Shown here: one piece after another, positions 22,985-32,234 of the stretch
Position numbering within the stretch: position 1 is the first letter of the stretch
How the letters are laid out: the number at the start of each line of letters is the position of its first letter
Origin: Tanypteryx hageni
Lineage: Eukaryota; Arthropoda; Insecta; Odonata; Petaluridae
Direction of reading: 5' to 3'
NCBI GenBank assembly: GCA_028673005.1
Contig: CM054115.1
Coordinates: 188,453,548-188,517,547 of the forward strand
Length of the DNA stretch: 64,000 nucleotides
Made by a program: the position numbers and the translations under genes
Notes under the pieces: model-generated
What the model was told of the DNA's origin: nothing
Databases searched by the model: none
The model's input: only the letters and a program-made list of their open reading frames with translations

Positions 22985-24047
22985 AGATAAGAAATTGTAT
23001 TTAAGCCCTGTGTTTACGCTGGCAGTGAAACAAAAGTTTTTGTGCAGCAGGCGTGGGCTCTATATTTCTTTGTTTGCTAACATATATCACAGGCAAACTT
23101 TAAATTCGCAGCATACGTACTCCAGTTGTTAAACTTGTCTTTAGTGTCGCCTTCTTATTTTAGCTTATAGGACATGAAATCTTTAGCGCTCGGGCAGAAA
23201 GCCATGCTTGATTGACATTCCCAAAGAAACCACGAGCATGGTTGCCAAATATCCGCACATTGGTGGCCGAGCATGATATACTGGATAATTACAAGTGATA
23301 TTCTCAATTTTCAAAATTTATCATTAAAAACTAAGAAATATGCAGCAAAAAACAAGCAATAATGATAAAGAAAAACTTTAGTTTTTTTTCGATCTATTAA
23401 AGTTCAATATATATGCTCAGTTTGTGGCTCTGCAGACATCAAAACGTGATTCTGTTTCGTGCCGTACATTTTGTAACACATAATGCTGAATGATTATAAA
23501 AATCTCACCTACCCTATCCTTCAAATTATCCAAAGTTGCTGGCATTGATGGAACAAAAACTTAATTTTTGACATAGCTCCAGAGGGGGGAGGGGGTTACA
23601 TCGGTCGAACACACCGACCAAAGAACATCCGATCTAATGGTCGGATAATTGCTAATTCAGGAATTTTATAACTTAATTGTGAAGAAAGTAGCAACTATCA
23701 ATAACTTCAACAAAACTTCTAAAATGTTCTCACAAGTATACATTGCTTTTCACTATATCTTTGTTAGTTCCTCAAAATAATTTTAAAATTGAGATCATTT
23801 TTAATCGCACTTCATTACTCACAGCTTGTAAACAAATTTACACCGCAAGATACTCATACGAAAGTGGTACCATTTCCAAGTGACAACACATATCCAAGGA
23901 GACATAAATTAGGTTTTAGTAGTTAATGTTCTACGTTAAGAATTCTTTCCTCTCTGTTTAGAGGTTATGAAGCACTGAGAAGATCCTACGGACCATAGTC
24001 GATGTGTACGAGTTTATAGGTCCATTCGAAAACGACTTAAACTCCAC
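22985..24047. other. AT-rich spacer
   Basis: Nothing recognised. The stretch 23585-23655 has small inverted pieces around CGGTCGAACACACCGACC. Confidence 0.3.
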
Positions 24048-24055
24048 AACAAGAG

Positions 24056-24636
24056 TAGAGTCCTGCACGGGCCGATCCTTTGGAATGCATTACGGGCCCA
24101 GGCAGGGCTTTAAAAATTGCTGGATATATCAGGGTTGTTATAAAATTTTTCGGGCTATGACAGGCCGAAATATTTTAATTAGTGCCTGAAATTTACGTTT
24201 ACGATTTGCCTAAGCTGTTAAGCACGGAGGACGAGCCACACTATTACTTCGTACTGAATAAGTTCAAGCAATAAAAGTGCCATAAGATTTTTTAAGTAAA
24301 TTAATTCAAGAACGAATATGACTCATACTCCGTACTGAAATGGTTAATATAGTTTTTGCCTATAACATTATATTTGTGTATTTTGTGTAGAAATTTATTT
24401 TTTTGTGATTTTTCAAGGCATACAAATATTGTGGATTTAAAAAAAATCTTTTCCAAATCATTGAACAGCCCAAGGCTGTTGTTAAAAACTTTTCAATACA
24501 ATATTTACATTTTTCAAGCCGAGAGGCTTTAAACGGGCCACGGGCCGGGCCCACAATTTCTTCGACAACATATGGGCCGGGTCGGATCCGAATTTGTATA
24601 GGCCGGGCCTAGAAAATCAGGCCCTGCAGAGCTCTA
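24056..24636. mobile_element. Non-autonomous hAT element, 8-bp target duplication with one mismatch
   Basis: 581 bp. The left end is TAGAGTCCTGCACGGGCCG and the right end, read inverted, is TAGAGCTCTGCAGGGCCTG, a GC-rich terminal repeat style seen in hAT elements. Flanks AACAAGAG (24048-24055) and AACCAGAG (24637-24644) match at seven of eight positions. The ends are rich in GGGCC words; the middle is AT-rich and non-coding. Confidence 0.75.
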
Positions 24637-24644
24637 AACCAGAG

Positions 24645-25925
24645 TCCGTCACTGCTTCCCGCGCCTTGGTTTACAGCGAGGATTTTCCGCAGCCTTTGAT
24701 TGAGAGACACGTGCGGAAGTATGTCATAATCCATGCCTGCACTACCACATTTTAACCCTTTTTCTTATGCTTTTGTTCAGGCCACGATTTACACAAAGGT
24801 GTGCAATAATAATTGCGTTCGTCTTATAATGTATCTTTAATCTCCGTTTTATCCTTGTCTAATGGACTAAAATATTTTAGTTCTTTCAAGAAGGCGTGCA
24901 TGGTTACTACGCTTTTAACAGCAAAAATAGGCTGAATTTACCATTTCCTGTATTTTTAGAGGTTTGTCTAAGATTCGACTTGATTATTGGCATTCAACCG
25001 CCAATATCTTTTTCGGTCAATTCTGAATGAAAACTCGACGCGCGAACAACGATGACCGTCTCTACTTATTAAGCTCTCATGGTGAGGATAACTATGCTTT
25101 TACATGACAGTGGTACGATTTCGGAAATAAAAAACAGACTGAATGAGTCTGAAATAATATCCAAATACATATAAACAGATCTAATAAAATGGAAGGCACT
25201 GCAATCTTTCGTTCATTGTCCGGTACCCTTGTAGAGGACAAGAGCGTTGTACAAAAATTGGAATGTGGGGGAAATGTGTATCCACAGAATCTCTCGAGAA
25301 TGCGCAGCAATTCACAGGGAATCTGTTATCTATTTACTGAAACTTAATACTTCATATTAAATTTGGAAAAAGAAAATGTTACTTAAGAGAAGAAGACTAG
25401 TTTGGAACGAATTTTGTTGTACCGATATTAATAATTTCATCATTCTGCATGATTTGGATAAAGCTTCGATCAAAATTCTCGGCAAAGCTTTTCTCAAGTA
25501 AATTAATAACCTTCTGATTATCCATCCATTTGAATGCAATTTTAAATTTAGATGTGTTTTAAAGATGTTGCCAGAGAATATACAAAGAAAAGAAAATATT
25601 CACAGATATAAATAAAATATCACCAAAACAAGTTCAGACGAACGGATGACAATAGCTATAGTATTGACTTATGACATAGGAACCTCCCAAAATTTGGTTT
25701 CTCTAGTTTAATTAGTTTTACAGATAGCTCAGTAGAGCAGACTCCTAAAAAACGCCAACAAGTATATTAAAACTCCATTCGTGTTCTGATTCTATTAATA
25801 TATCTTGACCTTTTTCTCAGTGTTTTATTAGATTTTGGCAACTAGTGTAAGTATATATTCCTCTGAGAAAATTGTCTTATTATTAATTACACAAACAATG
25901 GGGACAATATTTTCTTAAAGTAGTT
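24645..25925. other. AT-rich spacer
   Basis: No recognised gene, RNA or element. Confidence 0.35.
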
Positions 25926-26480
25926 ATTTATGTTTTCTTCGATCGAGAAAATGCGTCCTCGGCGTAAGAAGACGCTTCGCAGCGGACTGAGAATACACGT
26001 TTTGCTTTTCCGGTGTCTCAAGAGATCCGCTAGAGATGAAACTCATTTCCCGGTCTCACGGAGGAGCATCAATTCGAGCTGCACCACTCTCCCGCACCCC
26101 ATCCACCTCCACCAAAGGACAAAGGGGCGCTCCGAGGGCCGGATTACATTCGGCGGCGACGCACGGGCGAGAAAAAGACAGCGAGAGCGAGGCGGAAAAC
26201 AACCGGGCGAATTGGAAACCCGGATTTTGAAGACCAATAGGCGTCGTCGCCTCGCGTTCCCATCGCAGCCGCTCAGCCGTATACACGAGTGCGTGTGTGA
26301 GTTTGTGCGTGTGTATTTTTTTTTACAGGATAGGGAAGCCACCCGTCGATGTTCGAGAGCATCGGCGACTGAAACGGGACAAGAGAAACGAGCGAAGAAA
26401 GGCAGCAAATAGGTTCGAGGCTCGAAAAAGATTCAAAGCTTACGAAAAGTATCATTTCATCTCTCATCCGAGGAGAGGCG
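25926..26480. other. CpG-rich island
   Basis: The most CpG-dense block in the window, richest at about 26110-26290 (for example CGGCGGCGACGCACGGGCG). It is followed by a GTGTGTGAG...TTTTTTTTTACAG run that resembles a splice acceptor, and then by GA-rich DNA. A 160-codon plus-strand frame (25930-26412) is basic and low in complexity with no known domain. The island could be a promoter or 5' exon, but that is inference only. Confidence 0.4.
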
Positions 26481-26499
26481 CAGCGAACGACCTTAGCAA

Positions 26500-26879
26500 T
26501 TGGAAAGAGACGTCATTGGAAGGAGAGGGAGAAAATGAGATTGGGAAAAAAGAGAGAGAGAGAGAGAGGGAGATAGAGAGAGGAAATAAAGATTGAGAGG
26601 ATAATAGCGGGAAGGGAATAAACAGCGCGGAGGGACGGAGAAAAATAGAAGAGAGAGAGAGGGAGAGAGAGCGGAATGATTGTAATTGTAAAGGGAGGGG
26701 AATGCCACGAAGAGGGAAATGCGAAAATGATTTTGGAAGTATAAATTGATGAAGTGATTAAGTGGATGGGGCGGGAACGAAAGAGGATGGAGCGAGAAGC
26801 AATGGAAACGGAGAGGAAAAGACAAAAGGGATTGTGCCGAGGACACATAGAGAGGATATGCCTCGAGATTAGGGGGGAG
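26500..26879 (+). repeat. GA-rich polypurine tract
   Basis: AGAGAGAGAGAG runs near 26550-26585 and 26648-26670 lead into the minisatellite. Confidence 0.75.
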
Positions 26880-28760
26880 GAGTGGAGGAGGGAGAGTGGA
26901 GGAGGAGTGGAGGAGGAGTGGAGGAGTATAGGATGAGGAGTGGAGGAGGAGTGGAGGAGGAGGAGTGTAGGAGGAGTCGAGGAGGAGTATAGGAGGAGGA
27001 GTGGGGCAGGGGTGGATGAGGAGGAATGGAGGAGTAGGAATGGAGGAGGATTTGAGGAGGAGGATTGGAGGAAGAGCTGAGGAGTAAGGGGGGAGTAGAT
27101 GAGGGAGGAGGAGTGGAGGAGGAAGGAGATGAGGGAGGAGTGGAGGAGGAAGGAGATGAGGAGGAGGAGTGGAGGAGGAAGGAGATGAGGGAGGAAGAGT
27201 GGAGGAGGAAGGAGATAAGGGAGGAGGAGTGGAGGAGGAAGGAGATAAGAGAGGAGAAGTGGAGGAAAGAGGAGATGAGGGAGGAGGAGTGGAGGAAAGA
27301 GGAGATGAGGGAGGAGGAGTGGAGGAGGAAAGAGATGAGGGAGGAGGAGTGGAGGAGAAAGGGGATGAGGAGGAGGAGTGGAGGAGGAAGGAGATGAGGG
27401 AGGAAGAATGGAGGAGGAAAGAGATGAGTGAGGAGGAGTAGAGGAGGAAGGAGATAAGAGAGGAGAAGTGGAGGAAAGAGGAGATGAGGGAGGAGGAGTG
27501 GAGGAGGAAAGAGATGAGGGAGGAGGAGTGGAGGAGAAAGGAGATGAGGAGGAGGAGTGGAGGAGGAAAGAGATGAGGGAGGAGGAGTGGAGGAGAAAGG
27601 AGATGAGGAGGAGGAGTGGAGGAGGAAGGAGATGAGATAGGAGGAGTGGAGGAGGAAGGAGATGAGGGAGGAGGAGTGGAGGAGGAAAGAGATGATGGAG
27701 GAGGAGTGGAGGAGAAAGGAGATGAGGAGGAGGAGTGGAGGAGGAAGGAGATGAGGAGGAGGAGTGGAGGAGGAAAGAGATGATGGAGGAGGAGTGGAGG
27801 AGAAAGGAGATGAGGAGGAGGAGTGGAGGAGGAAGGAGATGAGGAGGAGGAGTGGAGGAGGAGTGGAGGAGAAAGGAGATGAGGGAGGAGGAGTGGAGGA
27901 CGTAGGAGATGAGGGAGGAGGAGTGGAGGAGGAAGGAGATAAGAGAGGAGAAGTGGAGGAAAGAGGAGATGAGGGAGGAGGAGTGGAGGAGGAAAGAGAT
28001 GAGGGAGGAGGAGTGGAGGAGAAAGGAGATGAGGAGGAGGAGTGGAGGAGGAAAGAGATGAGGGAGGAGGAGTGGAGGAGGAAGGAGATGAGGGAGGAGG
28101 AGTGGAGGAAAGAGGAGATGAGGGAGGAGGAGTGGAGGAGGAAAGAGATGAGGGAGGAGGAGTGGAGGAGAAAGGGGATGAGGAGGAGGAGTGGAGGAGG
28201 AAGGAGATGAGGGAGGAAGAGTGGAGGAGGAAAGAGATGAGTGAGGAGGAGTAGAGGAGGAAGGAGATAAGAGAGGAGAAGTGGAGGAAAGAGGAGATGA
28301 GTGAGGAGGAGTGGAGGAGGAAAGAGATGAGGGAGGAGGAGTGGAGGAGAAAGGAGATGAGGAGGAGGAGTGGAGGAGGAAAGAGATGAGGGAGGAGGAG
28401 TGGAGGAGAAAGGAGATGAGGAGGAGGAGTGGAGGAGGAAGGAGATGAGATAGGAGGAGTGGAGGAGGAAGGAGATGAGGGAGGAGGAGTGGAGGAGGAA
28501 AGAGATGATGGAGGAGGAGTGGAGGAGAAAGGAGATGAGGAGGAGGAGTGGAGGAGGAAGGAGATGAGGAGGAGGAGTGGAGGAGGAAAGAGATGATGGA
28601 GGAGGAGTGGAGGAGAAAGGAGATGAGGAGGAGGAGTGGAGGAGGAAGGAGATGAGGAGGAGGAGTGGAGGAGGAGTGGAGGAGAAAGGAGATGAGGGAG
28701 GAGGAGTGGAGGACGTAGGAGATGAGGGAGGAGGAGTGGAGAAGTGGAGGAGGAAGGAGA
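26880..28760 (+). repeat. Polypurine minisatellite (29-30-bp unit) with 813-bp higher-order repeat
   Basis: About 1.9 kb of almost pure purine on the plus strand. The basic unit is 30 bp, of the form GAGATGAGGGAGGAGGAGTGG then AGGAGGAAA, mixed with 29-bp variants. Distinctive variant words recur exactly 813 bp apart: AAAGGGGATG at 27358 and 28171, GAGATGAGTG at 27421 and 28234, GATGATGGAG at 27691 and 28504, and CGTAGGA at 27901 and 28714. So a block of many units was duplicated as a whole. The 796- and 839-codon frames on the minus strand (Pro-Ser-Leu repeats) and the Glu/Arg/Gly frames on the plus strand follow from the repeat and are not genes. Confidence 0.9.
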
Positions 28761-29345
28761 TGAGGGAGGAGTGTAGGAGAAAGTGGGAAGGAGATGAGGG
28801 AGAGAGAAAGACCTGAGGGAGGTAGTCGAGGAGCGATAGAGAATCAACGAGAAAAGGTGGACGCGGTATTCCTGCGGCGTCATCCTGGAATAAAGACGAA
28901 AGAATATTCTGGATAGCCTCTCGAAAGAGGAAGGGAAAGGGATGTGAGTTTAGGAAACGACGGAAGGATGGTTTTGGAGGAGAGAAGGGAGGGAGTGAGG
29001 GGAAGACAGGAGCGGCGGGAAGGGGGGAGAGGAAATGAAGGATGGAATTCTTCCACGTCTTGGAAGGATGTGGAGAGTTTTTCAGGGATGAAAGGAAGGA
29101 GAAGAAGTGGTCGAGAGGATTTCGGATGAGAGGGACGAGTGGAGGGGAGAGGGAGACGGAGGGGGAGATCAAAGGGGGGAAGGGGAGTGGGAGGGTAGGT
29201 AGGGGAAGGGAAGGAGGTTGGAGGGGGAGGGGAGTGGGAGGAAAAGGGGAGAGGGATAGGAGGGGGAAGTGGAGGGGGAGGGGAAGGAGAGAGCGAAGAG
29301 GAGGTGGGGGTTTTTGAAGGACGAGTGGGAGAGTGGTTTGACTGA
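28761..29345 (+). repeat. Purine-rich flank of the minisatellite
   Basis: Continues the purine bias without a regular unit, with a short mixed stretch at about 28860-28920. Confidence 0.6.
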
Positions 29346-29955
29346 AATAAATGAGAGATAGGGATGCAGCAAAAACTCGAGAATTCATTACAAGTATCTG
29401 TCATTTTTCCAGAACCATGTTTTGACTCTGCGGGATTGAACGCCAAGAAGTTCCAGGACACTTTACGTTCATTTCCGGCATGCTGGTACTCTTTTTATAT
29501 ATCTTAAATTTTAAGAATGATTTTATCGGTTAACCTTGCACAAACACTAACATATGCAATGCTCTTCCGCTCTCGTAGCTTTATTCTCTTCATACACGTA
29601 ATATTGAATAGAGATATTGGTTTTTGCAACAATATTAAATTCGGACCAATAAAAATTATCAAAAATTACTTTAAAGTGCAACTTATTGTGGCTCCAATTC
29701 AATTTGTTAAAAAGGTTAAAAGTTAGGAATATTAGAATATAAAGTGATGCTCTTTCGTCTGCTCAGCGTTCTGACAGCCACGACATAGGCACACGATGCA
29801 GGTACTAATACTCGTCACAATTCTATCAACTGAACACTTTTCGAAGTCGAAATGGAAGACATCTAACAAATATTTAATTAGATGGAACGACGTGTTTCCG
29901 TCGTTACTCTCTAAATGCTTCGGTGGCATCATAATTGATGGCTGCTCTGCGACGC
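29346..29955. other. Mixed AT-rich spacer
   Basis: No gene recognised. Confidence 0.35.
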
Positions 29956-29964
29956 TTACGAGGG

Positions 29965-30125
29965 ATGTCGGGGAAGGGGAGGGGGAGAGGGGAATGAAGG
30001 GGCGGGTGAGAGGGGAATGAAGGGGCGAGGGAGAGGGGAATGTAGAGGCGAGGGAGAGGGGAATGGAGGGGAGGAGTGAGGAATGAATGGGGGGGAATGG
30101 AGGGGGATGAGGGGCGCAGCGGGAG
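29965..30125 (+). repeat. Polypurine minisatellite, 23-bp unit
   Basis: Units of 23 bp start at 29992, 30015, 30038 and 30061 (GAATGAAGGGGCG then a GAGAGGG-type end), with looser continuation to about 30125. Confidence 0.75.
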
Positions 30126-30139
30126 AGGAGAAGGGCTCC

Positions 30140-31410
30140 ATGAAAGACTAAACGGATCGCTAGAGGCGCCAGCGCCGCAAAAAGCGAATCTCTTTAAGCG
30201 TAAAAACATTCCTATTAAGGCGCTGCCTACTATATCCTAGCTTCTTTTAGTTCCTTCCACGTGACATTGAGACGAACGACAGATGCTTTTCCTCAGATGA
30301 GAAGCAAGTTAGTTTAGAAAGTGCACCGAGGGATGCCGCCTCTTTCCTTCAACTGCCTAAACTACATCTTGAAGTTACATCCTCATCCTGGTTGCCAATG
30401 TCATTTTATTTGCATTCCTCTCTTTCCAGGAGAAAGATGCGCAATGCATGCGGATTCCATGAATTTACTTTAAAATTTTATGATATACACTATATCTTCT
30501 TCTAGACTATATATATATATATATATATATCTGCTTCTTACGGAGGATATAGATAGGATATATATAAATTATATGAAACCTAAGGTACTTCTAGATATGT
30601 CACAGACCTGAAATTTGGCAGGATGTTAGGTTATTAGGTACAACCAACCAGAAAAATCGAAATTTTCAAGTTTTTAAATTTTTATTGGAGTATTTTTGAT
30701 CCCCATGTACCATTTCGATATTCAATAAGAAAAACATGGAAATCTGTGCCTAGTTTCGTAAATTTGCATTTTAATATTAGTTATAATTCAGATAGAAACT
30801 CGTGACGAATACAATTCTATAGCTAAAAGAATTACGTTTTTTATTTTTGAAGACTAAATTCAAGCCGATGCAGAATTGACGAAGAAATGTTTTTAATTGG
30901 AAAAAAGCAGATGCTCAACAATAAAGTACTTCAGCTACCATAGCAACCAGGACAATGATTTTAATGGGAAGTGACGATCCGTAATATCATAGCATCGCTT
31001 TAATGCTTTTTAATAGGGAAATTCTTATTGTCCCATTGATTTCAACCAAAGATGTATACATATGATGACGTCGTAATTTTAAAACGCGATATATGTTATT
31101 AAATAAAACAGCGTTACTCCTTTCAATTATGGGGGTTGATGAACTATATATAATAATTGCTTTAATTTAGCGCTTCTAAAGAGAATCAGTGGATTGTCTT
31201 ATAATGCATTTGATTTAAAACTACGGCGTAAACGTATAGCGATGTCCAAATCCAAAAACAGGAATTATTAGTGACGTTATGGACTTCTCGATACCCTGCA
31301 TCCCTTCAAAATCCTAAGGTGTTACTTTCGATATGGACTGAAATTCTTGCTAAATGCAAGTATCAACAATATATATATATAACAGCTTACGGAAAAGGAA
31401 AGGTAAAATG
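30140..31410. other. AT-rich spacer with short TA runs
   Basis: TA microsatellites at about 30509-30530 and 31369-31380. The part 30965-31115 is annotated separately as a dispersed repeat. Nothing else recognised. Confidence 0.35.
30965..31115 (+). repeat. Dispersed repeat, relative of 13975-14110
   Basis: Carries the same ordered blocks as the copy at 14 kb (AATGGGAAG, TAGCATCGCT, TGATGACGTCGTAAT). Diverged, non-coding. Confidence 0.45.
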
Positions 31411-31411
31411 A

Positions 31412-31667
31412 ATATATGGATGTCAACAAGGTGTTGGGATGAGGAAACCCAGTGAACACTCACCAATCAGACGACTTCAGGTTGGCGAGGCACCGGGGAT
31501 GTCGAAGCGACACACGTAAAAGAACACTAAAACACAGAAACATCACAAACGTAGAAGCTTTCGGAACTACTCCTTCTTCAGCTACAGAGAGTTCTCTCTC
31601 GCCAACCTGAAGTCGTCTGATTGGTGAGTGTTCACTGGGTTTCCTCATCCCAACACCTTGTTGACAT

Positions 31668-31675
<8 letters not shown>
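31412..31675. repeat. Perfect 78-bp inverted repeat with 108-bp spacer
   Basis: The left arm at 31412-31489 and the right arm at 31598-31675 are exact reverse complements of each other over 78 bases (starting ATATATGGATGTCAACAAGG on the left). The outer ends run into TA microsatellite on the right and AT-rich DNA on the left. The spacer, read on the minus strand, holds CTGAAGAAGGAGTAGTTCCG, a motif like that seen after some invertebrate retroelements. Transcription through it would give a strong hairpin RNA. It could be a fold-back element, or two ends of one element in opposite directions. Absence of any mismatch implies recent origin or gene conversion. Confidence 0.9.

Positions 31676-31707
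<32 letters not shown>
31670..31707. repeat. TA microsatellite
   Basis: Uninterrupted TA units adjoining the right arm of the inverted repeat. Confidence 0.9.
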
Positions 31708-31925
31708 CGCTATTCAGTTTCTTCAGCGCTTATTTTCTCGCAGAAATACTGTTGTTACCCAAATGCTAGATCGAAGGAAAATTTCTTTGAGGGTTACTAT
31801 TCAAACCAATTTATTACAGGTAGCTCCGTGTTCTCTAGTTCTTACTGCATAGATCATTCTGATACATTAATCAGAGCAGACGTACTTATTTTTAGACTGG
31901 TTTCCTTCGAAAACCAGCCTTATGA
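31708..31925. other. Spacer
   Basis: No feature seen. Confidence 0.35.
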
Positions 31926-31929
31926 AACG

Positions 31930-32230
31930 GTCCTTTTTGTGTGTGTGTCCCCTACTAACAATTTTTGCACCGTTGTATCGATTTTCATGAAACTTGAGCT
32001 CACCTCCGAGCTATATTTTATTTTACGAAGATCGAAGTCTCGGGTTTGATTTGAGGAAGATATTTTTCCTCATTTGTTCTTTCATAGAATATCTCAAATC
32101 TGTCGTGTAGAGATGTTTTCTTAAATACATTAAAATATCTTAAAACTGTGATAGCGGAGCGAGGTTTGTACTGTTCTAAGGGGATAAGAACGTAAATTAT
32201 AATTCATATCACAGAATTTTGATAATTCAT
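31930..32230 (+). repeat. Composite repeat with B-box-like motif, copy at 32 kb
   Basis: Same block order as the copy at 62732-63172: a TGTGTGTGTCCC start, ATCGATTTTCATGAAACTTGAG, then a worn B box (CTCGGGTTTGATTTG), then AAAATATCTTAAAACTGTGATA and GCGGAGCGAGGTTTGTACTG. The last part matches the minus-strand copy at 39.3 kb closely. The A-box region is poorly kept. Non-coding. Confidence 0.6.
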
Positions 32231-32234
32231 CGTA

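Noticed and set aside
27065..28816. Plus-strand Glu/Arg/Gly-rich frames with 10-residue repeats
   Set aside because: Translation of the 30-bp repeat unit; broken by the 29-bp variants and present in overlapping frames.
26493..29388. Two minus-strand open frames of 796 and 839 codons, almost entirely Pro, Ser, Leu and His
   Set aside because: They follow the purine minisatellite exactly, in two frames at once, and change with unit length; there is no domain, start context or non-repeat coding flank.
30509..30530. CRISPR-like or telomeric repeats
   Set aside because: The short repeats are simple TA runs; no spacer-repeat pattern and no TTAGG array was seen anywhere in the window.
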